From positions 4,216,001 through 4,280,000 of the forward strand of contig JAUTDP010000003.1 in assembly GCA_033439795.1 (NCBI GenBank): DNA of 64,000 nt, given 5' to 3'. Of this stretch, positions 38,901-49,717 are shown one piece after another (positions within the stretch are counted from its first letter, which is position 1; each line of letters begins with the position of its first letter). The position numbers and the translations under genes are program-made. The notes under the pieces are model-generated. The model did not search any database and was not told the origin of the DNA. It saw only the letters and a program-made list of their open reading frames with translations. Source of the DNA: Sordaria brevicollis. Lineage: Eukaryota; Ascomycota; Sordariomycetes; Sordariales; Sordariaceae.

Positions 38901-39414
38901 CCTATTTCTTATAAAATATAACCCTTGCGCTATATAAACACCTTATTTATTTAATCGCCCTATTATAAATACCCTATCCTTTTATTTTATATATATTACC
39001 GCGGTCGTACCGGTAATTATACCGTATAATCTCCTTACCCCTCTTAATTATTACTTTAATAAAAATATTAAATTTATAATTATTAGTATATTCGAATAAA
39101 GTTTTAATAATTTTATTATCGGTATTAAATAACTTAATAAAGAATAATAATAGCGGCGGCGGCGACCGTTATTTTATTAATAATCGGGTAAGTATACGTT
39201 AGGGTAACCGGGACCGCGATTAGCGTTCGGACCGGCGGGACCGGATCGATAGGGTAATAGAGGACCGCGTAATGCGCTCGGGAGTAATTGGAGCTTCTAT
39301 AACGACGACGGCGATATAGATAACGACGGCGGTAAGGTTGGTAATGGCTTTAGAGAATATACGCAATTAATTAACAATCGTTAATAGTAGCGGCGGTTAG
39401 GCAGCGATGCGATA

Positions 39415-39499
39415 CGGTGTGCGCTGGGCCGCTGGGCAGTGTAGTGCACGGGCCTGCCTTGCTCGTTACGGTTTTTTGCCTTGCTCGTTACCGATTGCG
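39415..39499 (-). repeat. Right terminal inverted repeat of the MULE
   Basis: 85-bp inverted copy of 28294-28378 (78/85 identical), carrying the same two GTAACGAGCAAGGCA units on the minus strand. Directly followed by the 9-mer GAGATGTAG. Confidence 0.9.
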
Positions 39500-39508
39500 G
39501 AGATGTAG

Positions 39509-42500
39509 CACTCAGAAAATCCAATTCGCGCGGGGAAAAAAAAAGCTTATCTTTGACCGCAACGTCATTATCCGTTCGTCTTCCCACAACTACCGATACA
39601 GCTTTCAGCTTGCGGAAAAGGGCAATGCTTCGAGAAGCTGTGGTGGTAATGCCCTTTCAGATAGAAGATGATGTTGCTTGTGGCAAAGAGGTAATTTCAA
39701 CTCCTATCATTGAGCTTCAACCGGAATCATCTTGATACATAATTGGAGTCCTCGACTTCACAACATTTCCTCAACCTGACTATTCACACTCTTTATCAGC
39801 AACACCAAAAACATCCTCACGACATTCCCTTTGCATGAACATCCCTCCACCTCAAGCACGTGGGCTATGCATAGGACCAAAGGCCCCGAGGTTACATAAA
39901 CTCGCTCAGTACCCACCTCCTTACATTCATACCTTCCTTCCAAGAAGCCAAGGACGAAAGCGCCCGTGGGTTCCTTCTGATGCTCGCTCACCAATTTCCC
40001 AAATAGGAAGGCACGAAGGACCTGCCACGAAAAAAATCTTCAGGGCTTAAACAAGCAAGCAAGAGCCTAAAAAGCGGTCCTTCCTGCGCGCTGCGCGCTG
40101 CGCTTGCTGAAAGGGCAAGAGCGGCTCGGGAAATTTCTTACAGGAAAACTCCATAACCTTATGGCACGATGTAGAGTTGCATGGCATTATGCGCCCCATA
40201 CGTATCCTGTTCCTGAATGAGAACCTCTCAGGCTGTTTCTCCTTTCATGCTCAGGCGGTGAAAAGCTCGGCAAGGACCAAGAGTATACTCACTGCAGCAT
40301 GTGTCTCTTGCGTTCGTTGAATACACCGAACAAATCTCGATTCCAATATCATGATGTTTTGGAACAAGCGAGCGTTTGTGCACGCAACACATGTTGGGCG
40401 ACAAGAACGTGGGGGAATAGACCAGCCGGCTATGCCATGCTTCTGATCCGGAAATATCCAGTCACGATACATGGGAGTATTGCAGACACTCATGGAGAAC
40501 ACCTCCACAGCGAAACGAGATAACTCTTAACGGAAGGTGAAAGGAGAAAACCAGAAAGGAAGCAGGGTAAGCAAAAAGGTGTTGCAGAAAAAATGTGCAG
40601 GAAAGTCTGCGCTATGGATTTCTTCGCCAGGATCAGAAAGAAACGCCCTCGGGGAAAGCTTTCTTCTTTGGTTGTTGAATCTTTTCGACTTGTCCTCTAC
40701 GCTATCACTCGTTGTACGGCGGCCTGTTGATGAACAGGCTTCAAAGCTTGAGCAGATGAAAACCTGCAAGTGCCTCAACCTACCCCTTCTAGAAGCCCTT
40801 ATAACTATTCGTGACGATGAAGATTCTACGCTGTCTTTGAAAGACCGCGAAGCTGCTTCTTATGTTCGCCGTTTTCCAAACACAAAATCAAGATCACACG
40901 CCAAATTACCGTGACCTTGAAGGAAACCCTCGCAGACAAACGTCCTTTCACAGATATTCAAGTAGTTGAGATGTCGTCAGGTTACCATCTTCCATTAAAC
41001 TCACGTAGTTATAGAGATTTTAAAATGAAATAGGGAGAAACCCCAGAATAGAAAGACTGAGCACACTACACAAGCTTCGAGTCTCTGCCAGGCCGTCAGT
41101 CACTGGTTGATCCAAGCAATGAATGTTTCGAGTTTCAGTTCACAAGGAGTGCTCGCCATGATATTATTCTGTCTACGATGATGTGCAAGACCTCCAGTAG
41201 CTTTACCTTCTACAACACCATGGTCACAACCCGGATGATCTCTACTGTCTAAAATGGTAATTGGGCTTTGTTGTCGGGACATTTGAGAGATATTGCGGAT
41301 AGCCATGTTTCCCCTGTAATTAAACCCGTTAATTTGAATATCCCTTGGACGTAGTGTTGGAATAATCTTTAACATTGCCTACTTCGTGAGCGTCCACTCA
41401 GCGTTGGCACAGAAATCCGGATCGTTCATGTCATATCTGTATACAACGCACCGCAGAGTCAAGAGCGACAAAAGATGTTGTTGTGCCAAGAGGGCAGTAG
41501 GTCTTCTATCTCCAGAAATTATTTTCATTGAAGGCAAGTCTGCTTTCTTTTCCTTTAGCAGAACTTCTTCTAAAGGTTTAATTCCCATTTTACTATGTCT
41601 TGACGGTTTCAGATCACTCTTCAGTATAACCTTTCCTTTCCCCTACGGATCCGCCTGTTGTTTCATTCATAGCCGATGCCCACATCAATTCTAACGCTAT
41701 CCATTTGTGTCCGTTTCCTCTAATCCATCCACTCTGCTTTGTATCTGGTAAAGGCTAACTTAACGGCCCGTACGTACAAAAGTGTGGACCTAAAAATCAC
41801 CACTCAGAAACTCTGGTTCAATTAGTAGGTAAACAGAACATATCACGAACTAGCCTATACCATTGAGGACAAAGTTCGTAAGCTTCATCATGATTGCTTT
41901 TAAATTGGAGTAGAAGAAACCTCCAAATCCTCCATGTGGTTTGGCTCTTCCAAGAAAAACAACCGGACTAGAACGAGCAAGTGTCCTCAATACAAACGTG
42001 GGCTAAAACCGAGCGACCGTCTCTCGACACAACACAGTTGTGTCTGCTTATTCTATCCACCACCCATTGCACGAGTGACGTACAACGAAGCGCACGGTTT
42101 GCTGAAAGGCCCCATCAGATACCACTACTGTATCGTTTCCTGTTTTATTCATTCTTGGACACCTGGAAATGTGGAAGCGGAATTCAGGCTGACGTGCGAC
42201 CGTACAGCGAATGTCGGACAAATCGAGGCCTCTCTCTTAAGAACGAATGATGTAGTGTTGTGTCTCCGCGCCATTATAAATCCGTATCCCAAGCTTTAAA
42301 GTTTTGCGTAACTGTCGAGGAATTCATGATTTTAGCCACATTGCTCTGTCGAAAGTCTATCCATACAGGCCTACGGAGGTTCACTTTTGTAACTCTCGGG
42401 CAAATATGCATCATTATGAGGGAGGCGATGTGTCTGACTCAACCTTTCTATCTTGAAGTATTATTGCTTAACTAGTTCCTGCCGGTAACCAATTCGCCGA

Positions 42501-43040
42501 ATTAGCTTCATGTTTGGTCAGTCCCGAACTACCTTAGGACGACAAGTGACGATGCGACACTGACAGCTACCCACCCACGTAGACAATCCCGAATGGCAAG
42601 TAGCAGGTGGGCAGCCAGGTTCGGTAGTCGAAGAAGCTTTGTCTGATCATCTTTCGGAACCCCATCGTAAGTGAAGAGTAAGTGCCATCGAAGATGTCTT
42701 TGAATGGAGGATCCTATACCGAGGTGAAGGAACTCTACAACACACTCGGCGGTTTGTTCATTGATGGTGGACGACGGTCTCATGCATCGTGAAGTCAGAT
42801 GGAGGCCACAAAAGCTCACTCGATAATCGGACTCGGGGGTCAACACCTGCACTTGCCAAATGATATTGAAGCCACCGTCAGAGGATAATTAACAGCTCCC
42901 GGTAATACTAAGCAAACAGATTAGAACCAAGGTACTCCTCAAACACCTTTCCCAATGAACCCATTAAACCTCTTTTATCCCATTGCCACTTCATAACCAT
43001 TAGTTAAACATACCCCTGACACTTCATCCCACACACTTCA
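39509..43040. other. Gene-poor stretch, 3.5 kb, no confident gene
   Basis: This is normal to slightly AT-rich DNA without strong RIP. The most protein-like piece is on the minus strand at 41588-41100, where two frames (containing YRYDMNDPDFCANAEWTL, then FNYRGNMAIRNISQM and DHPGCDHGVVEGKATG) follow each other with a single TAG between them. It may be an eroded gene, but the family is unknown. A plus-strand frame at 40537-40914 is weaker. A GC-rich mini-repeat (GCGCGCTGCGCGCTGCGC) lies near 40087. Confidence 0.4.
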
Positions 43041-44879
43041 TCAAGACCTCTTAGCCCCAACACCCATCTCCTCCCCTCCAAACTCCTCCCACTCATCCAA
43101 CCCCGTCCACCCACTCCCTCCCCCAGGGGAACTATACGTCCCCGAAACACCCATCTTCCTACCCACCCATATCCCCACCGCCGTCAACCCGCTGGCAACC
43201 AAAAACCACCCCTCAAACCACCTGTCCACAAACCCCGGCTCCAGCGCGCTCTCAAGCGCATCACCCACACTCCTCCCCACCTCCCTCGGCAAGTTACTCC
43301 TCAGCAGCAGCGCCGAACTAATCACGTACGTCGCGGCAATCTGCGCCGTCAGCAAAGCGAGGTTGGCTTGCGCCTGGTAGAGCAAGCCTGGCAGCCACTT
43401 GGCGAAGATCCTGAACGTGACAATCACGCTATTGGCGGACCCGAGCAAAATGACGCCCGAGAGAAAGAAAGAGATTTGGCGAGCCCAGGCTACTTGGTCG
43501 AGTTTGGGGTCCCAGTGTTTGGCGAGGACGGAGAGGAAGCGGTTGATGGGGTCTGAGGAGGAGAATGTGCTACTGTTTCCAACTCCTTCTGGGGAGGAGG
43601 AGGAAGAGGCGAAGAAAAAGAGGGAGAGAAGGGAGTAGTTGTTTCGGCGGAGGGTGGTTAAGGTGGTGGCTAGCACGCGGTAGATGCAGTAGAGGCTGAA
43701 GATGTAGGATGGTAGTGATAGCAAACGACCAAGGGGGGTGCCGTCGCGGGCGTGAGCGGCTTGCCGGGAGCGGAGGATGGATAAGGACGAGGCGAGGTTG
43801 GATTCCATTGTCTCCAGACCGGATATTTCCATTTTAAGGGATTTGATCTCGGCTGCTTCTGCTGAGGAACCTGTGGCTATGCCCTTGAGAGAGCTGACCA
43901 TCTTGCCGACTAGACCGCTGCCGTTGGCTGGGTTGTGACTGGAGGCTTCGGCTCGCCTGGCCACCTTATCTTGCAGAGAGCGAAGACGGTGTCGTTTGGT
44001 GGCTAGCATCTCGCTCGTCGCATCTAGTCCAGCCTGCTTGCGGGCGATATCCGTATCGGTGATGGGTCGCTTGCGGAAGGCCCGGTTGTCGGCGAAGGTG
44101 TGCCAGGGGCTTGACACGCTGGCGAAGCCGGAGAGGAGCGCCATGAGGAGGATACCAATCACGCCGATTCTTTCAAGGCACGCACGGGCGAGGCTACCGC
44201 CCAGCAGAACGTCGCCTACCGACTCGGCTTTGGCCTCAGCCCGTCCAATGGTCAGAGCAGTGCTGTCGAACCCTGCCCCGTCGCTACTTGCTATCCCCCA
44301 CAGGTACTCGCTCCCGTCAGGCCGGGGAACCGCCTTGCCTAGAGACCAGAAAACGAAGAGCCATGCGCCGAAGCCGAGGAGTTGTAGAGTCCAGGCGATA
44401 CGGGGGATACGCCCCTTGGCTGTGCGCTGAAAGGTCGCCAAGCTTGACACAACAGATTGCAGCTCAAGAAACGGTATAAGGACCACGAGCATAAAGAGGA
44501 GCGTCGGCACCGTAAATCGCAGGGCAACGGCCCGCGCATGAGGGCTGACCAGGTCCGAGATCTCAGCCAGAATGAGCTCTCCGAGCACGGCAGCCAGGCC
44601 TATTGTAGCGGAGAACGTCATGGCGGCTACTCGGCGGCGCATCGATCGGGCTCCGCGCTCGGCATGCGCTTGTTGGAGACTCGGTGGTGCCGATGGGGGT
44701 AGGTAGTGGCCTTCGCCATCGTCGCGGTCGTCTTGTACGCGGGCAAGTTTTGGGAATACCTTGCCGGCAACCACCGCGCTGACAATGGCAAAGGTAGCGA
44801 TGAATGGCGAAAGAGAGAATAGGGTGCCGATGGGCGAGGCCTCTATAGGCTCACCGCAGGAGTCGACGCCGCAGGACAT
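43041..44879 (-). CDS. GPHR/GTG-family multipass membrane protein (Golgi pH regulator-like)
   Basis: Single exon, 612 aa, ATG at 44879. Hydrophobic segments lie near residues 22-40, 85-108, 118-140, 163-182, 238-255, 388-410, 468-486, 505-527 and 556-572. The hallmark ERIGVIGILLMALLSGF (236-252) matches the conserved GPHR motif (ERIGVIGVT.MALLSGFGAV), followed by a charged coiled-coil-like loop (about 275-375). The C-terminal half holds QISFFLSGVILLGS and LLTAQIAATYVISSALLLRS, the second matching the family's LLLAQ..G.Y.VSS.LL.R. Animal members act as Golgi anion channels that keep the lumen acidic, and plant GTGs were reported as abscisic-acid-binding GPCR-type G proteins. The fungal role is not settled. 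At 612 aa it is longer than the usual 450-530, with an extra Ser-rich insert at about 418-442 and an acidic Gly-rich tail. Confidence 0.85.
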   Translation of the reverse strand: MSCGVDSCGEPIEASPIGTLFSLSPFIATFAIVSAVVAGKVFPKLARVQDDRDDGEGHYLPPSAPPSLQQAHAERGARSMRRRVAAMTFSATIGLAAVLGELILAEISDLVSPHARAVALRFTVPTLLFMLVVLIPFLELQSVVSSLATFQRTAKGRIPRIAWTLQLLGFGAWLFVFWSLGKAVPRPDGSEYLWGIASSDGAGFDSTALTIGRAEAKAESVGDVLLGGSLARACLERIGVIGILLMALLSGFASVSSPWHTFADNRAFRKRPITDTDIARKQAGLDATSEMLATKRHRLRSLQDKVARRAEASSHNPANGSGLVGKMVSSLKGIATGSSAEAAEIKSLKMEISGLETMESNLASSLSILRSRQAAHARDGTPLGRLLSLPSYIFSLYCIYRVLATTLTTLRRNNYSLLSLFFFASSSSSPEGVGNSSTFSSSDPINRFLSVLAKHWDPKLDQVAWARQISFFLSGVILLGSANSVIVTFRIFAKWLPGLLYQAQANLALLTAQIAATYVISSALLLRSNLPREVGRSVGDALESALEPGFVDRWFEGWFLVASGLTAVGIWVGRKMGVSGTYSSPGGGSGWTGLDEWEEFGGEEMGVGAKRS

Positions 44880-46077
44880 TGAAACTGCGCTCGGTATGTG
44901 CGGATGGTGATGCTCAGATGGTAGATTTCGATATATAACCGGGAGAGTGTCGCAAACTCTCCCCGTATATCCTCCTCCTCCTCTTTCCCGCCTGATGGGT
45001 TCTCAATCGTACTTATGAGCAAGTAGCCGTAGTCGCAGAAAGGTTCCAGAGGTCGATGCCAGGCTCGGTCGGCATCGTGTGTTTGTGTGTTTCAAGCTTG
45101 TTGTGCAATCTAATCGTCGAGGTCCATGCTGGGGTTTCGAGAGATCACGGGTTTCGGTATTCGTCAGGCTGGTTTAGGATATAGGAAGCTGGGCTGTGTT
45201 GAGGCTGTCGATATTAGATCAAACGATGTACATACGTCGTGTCTATGTACGAACGGGGAGTGTGCATGGTGGTGACGGGAGGTGGTTGCTGTGACGTTTA
45301 GAAGGGATCCATAGATGACGAATTACCTACCTACAGAAAAAGGTACATGCGCTAAAACGTAGCCAGGCACCACCCCAGTTTTCCCCGGTTTCGGATTGAG
45401 ACAGCGGGGTGCACCCCCTATTTGCGGTTCTCTGGAGTCTGGACCCCCACCGTTTGAACGGCAATTGGGGTCTCCATCTCCACGAGCACGGCAGTGCACC
45501 CCCACCTCAAGATCAGATCTCACTTTCCATAACATTGGAATTCCATTTTCACGTTTCGTGTTGGGAGATCTTCACGGTCAACGGTGTTTCGGAAGAGCAA
45601 AGACCGAGTTGTGAATATTGTGTGGAGATTTTATTTTGGTTAAGCTGATGATTACGCGGTAGGAAGCTCTGTGGCTTCTGCCCATTATCACACTACACTA
45701 TGATTCCAAGAACACCGTCCCGGTCCCCAAAAATTAGCAGGTAGAAATTTCGACACTGCTGTTGTCCCTATACTCCGGCTCCAATGCAGTCTAGTGACAC
45801 ATATTTGACTCTCATTTGGTCTGGTATCCGTATAGAAAAAGACAACCTGTTTCCATGCTCACTGTTGAAAGCACCACCGATGGGAACCGCCTTCAGTGCT
45901 CTTCATAACGATAGTACTGGCTGATGTATGCTGACTGCCCTGGACAAGCCGAAAGGAAAACCGTAGTCAAAATCCAGCATCGCTGAAAACTGGGTTGTAT
46001 CGTCTGGGAATACCACCCTCGTTCGTATTTCAGATATCCTCTGAAGCTCCCGTCATGGCTCGAAGAAGAACCAGTCC
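44880..46077. other. Intergenic, 1.2 kb: leader of the GPHR gene and 3' end of the USP gene
   Basis: Both neighbours are on the minus strand, so this holds the promoter and 5' UTR of the membrane-protein gene and the 3' UTR of the stress-protein gene. No further ORF is convincing. Confidence 0.5.
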
Positions 46078-48932
46078 TCATTGTTTGTTCTTTCCTTGGG
46101 TATCGTCCTCCTCGTCTTCATCGTCCGAATCCTTGGATTTCCCTGACTGCCCTGACTTGAGCAAGGCAGCGGCTTCTCCCACTTCCATAGCGTGGAGTCG
46201 CTTCTTTTGTTCCTTCTCAAGCGCCAATCTCTTTCGTTCCTCTGCTGCCTGTTTACCGCCCGACACCACCTCGACCTCGTACTCGTCTTCCTCCTCGCCC
46301 GTGTCCTCGTCGCCACTTTCGTTCGCCTGCGTCGTTCGCGACGGAGAAACGGAGGTTGGTTCGGCCTTTGTGGGGGAAGGAGCAGAGGGCGGGGATGTTC
46401 GTCGGTAACGAGACTTGTTAGGCTCGTACGGCTTGATGGTCGGATCGAACGCTGCTGGCAAGCCAATCGCGGCAGCCACTCGGTGTGCTTCCTCGTCTGG
46501 AGAAATGTTCTTTTCCATCTCGTAGAGACTGCTCGCGTCACTGTCGGCTTCATGCTTTCCGTCGTTGTAGGCCAGCATGGCAGCATAGCTCTGTCGATTC
46601 GGATCGTGGATACGTTTCTCCTTCTTCTTCATGCGCTTGTCGTCTGGTCGAACAACGACCACGGGGACGGGGCTGTACTGGAGGCAGTATTTCGAGAAGG
46701 AGTTGCGCGTATTCATCAGGCCCTGGATTCCACCTAGGGACCTGCCCTTTGTGCCGACAACAAGCATCGAAGGTTGGTGGAGATGAAGCTACATTTATGC
46801 TCGTCTGTCAGTAGCCAGAAAGACGGACAATCACCACGATGCGGAAGACGTACCAATTTCTGGAAAGTGGAATGCAGTTTTCCAACCGCCCACTCGAGAA
46901 TAATGCTGATAGCCCTATTCTGTTCGTTCTTGGACTGAATGACTTGTAACAGCTTCCTCGCGTCCTCCTGGTAGGATTTCTCCCCTGGACGAATGGGATT
47001 CTCAATGACCCTCACACACACTACCTGGTCTCCATCGTCGACCATGTTGTTTAGCAGCCAGACCAGCGCATAATCGGAATAGGCATGCTCATCCACACCC
47101 ACCATGAAGGTACGAGACCTTCGAGAAGGCTGGTACCCCTGATGTTTCACATGGAGGGTAAACGAGGACGTGTTGTTCTTGGTCGAATCACCGGCGGGAA
47201 GGTTGTCAAAACCAACGTGTTGTCGGAACCTGGGAGCCGCATTCGTGTTTTTGGTTAGCGACGACGACATGACACCAAAAGTGATGGCGACTCTGTGGGT
47301 GGCAAGCTGAAGAGTATAAGAGAATGGGGATTGTCGCGAATGGAATTAGAAAGTATAATTGTGCGTGAAGAAGTAACGACTGCAGATGGGTATCGTAGCA
47401 GAAAGGCCTGGTACTTGGACAATGACTCCCAAACCTGCCAAAACGTTCAAAATGGAAAAAGAAAGAGAGAAGAAGAAAAAGATGTTGTTGTGAGTAATGC
47501 GTGACGGGAGTAGTCAAAGGGGAAGAGAGCATCATGACGGGATGTGCATGTGGATGTGCAGATTTGAAGGGTCTCGACTGCCCACTGCCCGTCATCCCCC
47601 ACCACCAGTAACACTGCATGGACGTAAAATTCCAGTTCCCACGAGACACCGCCCATCGCCTGGCCCAGAGCTTCCCCAAAAAGCCCAGAGGAGGGGTGAC
47701 GGAGGGAGCCCCCTTGGCCGCACTTGGCACCCGTAAAGAGGCTGGAAACGGTAACCTCGACCGGCGCCCGAGCAGAGCCCGGTGGGGTAGCGGGTGTAAG
47801 CTAAGCGGTCCGCTGGCGAATGGGGTCTTTTGATGGAGGGATGAGGCCAGAACGACGTCCGCCTGAGCTTGAGCTTTTTTGGCGTGATGCGGGTCCAGTT
47901 CCCGCTGAGAGAACGGACTCGATGGAGGCTCATCACCCGGCCAGTTCACTTGCCCAGCTGTCTGGGCGGTTTGATGTCTCCAACGGCACCACAATCGTCA
48001 TGATTCAAGGCCTGTTCAACCCTCAGCCCAGACGCAAACACGACGACGATCTTCCAATGTGGCGCAACATACCCACCGCATGAGACTGCACCTGACCGGC
48101 TCGTTTGTTGCGCTTGTGACATAATTCGATGCTGCTACCAGAGATGACTTCTTTTGCGATGCACAGCCAACTGGAGTGCCGATTGATCGTCACTGGAAGA
48201 TACGAAGCCGGGCACAAAACGTTCGGCTCTGGGAGATGAAGAGACCATGGAGATGGGGTACGGTTTCCCGGCGACGGAACCATGGGGAAAGAAGCTTAAA
48301 ATCACGCCAGGGATGGAGAACGAGTCAAGCACATGGCTATCCCCGCAAGGAAAGGCACCACTGGGGCCGCATATCGAACGGGTTTGGGCGGGGCACCATG
48401 AGTCGACACAGATATATATGGTGCAGTGATGGGCATATATGGAGTGTGTCAGGAACCAAACGAACTGTTGAGAAAGAACTCACCTCACGGGGGAAGGCGA
48501 TGACGCTCGCAGCCGTCTGTTGTCCGTCTTTCGAGGTTTGCCCTGCGGCAGTGAGGGGTGGCGCGGAGCTTGGAAGGATATGGATACGGTGGAGGATTTT
48601 CTAGATCCGACAGGAGGACGGTCGCTGCTGCTTCCGCCGCTCTGTGATGTCCGCCGAGATTCATCCTGGAAGCTGTCGGCCAGGGAAAGAGGGGAGACGA
48701 TGCTAACGCGCCTCGAGGCGTTGGTTCCGCTGGTAGGAGAAGCGGTGGCTGCTCGATCATCGGCCGCAGGAGTCGGGTTCTCCGAGTCGCTGGAATGGGC
48801 CTTGCGGTGCGGCGAGAAATAGTCCTTGGGTTTCGAAGTGTCTTGGGTCCTAGGTGACACATCCGAGTCGGGGCTTTTAACGGCCGAGGGCGGGGATATC
48901 AGCTCCACCATGTCGGGGAGGCTCTTGGCCAT
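46078..48932 (-). CDS. Universal stress protein (USP) domain protein, three exons, 1.25-kb first intron
   Basis: The model is complement of 48932..48484, 47229..46854 and 46788..46078, 511 aa. The start at 48932 is the first ATG after an in-frame stop, with good context (GCGATGGCC). Intron 1 has donor AG/GTGAGT and branch GCTAAC 27 nt before CTCCCAG. Intron 2 is 65 nt (GTACGT, CTGAC, TGTAG). Joining exons 1 and 2 gives SPSPVRFRQHVGFDNLPAG in frame. Residues 1-150 are Ser/Pro-rich and probably phosphorylated. The USP fold runs from about 187 (SRTFMVGVDEHAYSDYALVW) through CVRVIE to PSMLVVGTKGRSLGG and SKYCLQYSPVPVVVVRP near 330. USP folds bind ATP through a GxxG-type loop, here GTKGR. The tail is acidic/coiled (EAAEERKRLALEKEQKKR) and disordered. 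Role: stress-linked nucleotide-binding protein by family; the specific pathway is unknown. Confidence 0.8.
47230..48483 (-). other. Long first intron of the USP gene, with a possible internal start
   Basis: 1,254 nt, against 60-110 nt for the other introns here. An ATG at 47270 inside the intron is in frame with exon 2 (MSSSLTKNTNAAPRF...), so a transcript starting inside the intron would make a shorter protein with the USP domain but no Ser/Pro-rich N-terminus. Other frames in the intron look non-coding. A small additional exon cannot be excluded. Confidence 0.55.
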
Positions 48933-49690
48933 CGCGGTGGTGATGTTGTTGGTCAAAGGTTCGATAGGGGTTCAAGGGATAAAGAGTCCAAAGTCTGTTA
49001 TCCCGCGGAGTGATCGGCCTCGAGTGGAGGCCAGCAAGTGTTATCTGGCTTTAACCAGCATGAGGTTGGTTTGGTGTCGAGAGATGGTTGGAGGAAGCCG
49101 GCGTGAAGGGTTCGTTCACGCAACTTCGACTTGACGATAGGGGTCGGAAATGACGTCGCCAATGTGGGATTTGGCGAGTATATACGGCCGTGGTGTGAAC
49201 AAGGGATGGAGAAGCTAAAAGGCGGGGACCTTAGGAAGCCAGCGGATGTTGGGCGTAATGGTGATGATGTTTGCCTAAACAGGTTGGCGGGTGGAGAGCC
49301 GGCAAGGCTGAAGGGTGTTGCTTTAAAGATGTGAAGAGTCGTCGAGGAAAGAGGAGATGAGTCGAAGTTGTCGAAAGCGTTCCACGACCAGGTGGGTTAT
49401 CGGGAGGAGGTCCTGATATCGGATGGAATCTCGCCTGATTCTAGGTATGGAATGTGCAGGGGTAGGTTGTACGAGCAGATCAGCTCGGCCCGTAATGAGG
49501 TATGCGGTAAGGAAGATTGCGGCTATCTTGATAGTAGGAGAGCTCCTTGGGGTGCGTCGAAGTGGTTCGAAGTGGTTCGAGATATGGGTGAAATGATGGG
49601 ACGAAGGCGGGATGGGAGATGGAAGGTGCGAGTGCCGGTCCCGGGTGGTGTAGGTGTAGAAGTAGAGGTAGAGGTAGGTGGAGGACGAAG

Positions 49691-49717
49691 AGGTAGGTAA
49701 GGTAGGTAAGGTAGGTA
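49691..49717. repeat. 9-bp tandem repeat, three units
   Basis: AGGTAGGTA repeated three times without mismatch, about 760 bp upstream of the USP start codon. Confidence 0.9.

Larger units (their letters stand above)
28294..39499 (-). mobile_element. Mutator-like (MULE) DNA transposon, RIP-mutated, split by a nested LTR retrotransposon
   Basis: Inverted repeats of 85 bp bound the block (28294-28378 and 39415-39499). The flanking 9-mers GTGATGTAG (28285-28293) and GAGATGTAG (39500-39508) match at 8 of 9, fitting the 9-bp target duplication typical of MULEs. Without the nested retrotransposon and one of its TSDs the element is about 3.95 kb. A MULE transposase remnant on the minus strand crosses the retrotransposon insertion point. 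The terminal 50 bp at both ends is unmutated and GC-rich; the interior is strongly RIP-mutated. The subfamily is not assigned. The fungal MULE Hop is the nearest family I can name, by size and TSD only. Confidence 0.85.

Noticed and set aside
14133..39499. A single giant Starship-type element spanning both blocks
   Set aside because: Each block has its own inverted repeats and target duplications, separated by normal DNA, and no captain-type recombinase is visible.
40084..40105. GC-rich tandem motif GCGCGCTGCGC as an origin or terminator
   Set aside because: Too short and without supporting context; probably simple sequence.
46734..47270. 178-aa reading of the USP region starting at 47270 and running through the second intron
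   Set aside because: It lacks the conserved C-terminal half of the USP fold; splicing at 46853/46789 restores it. Kept only as a possible alternative start.
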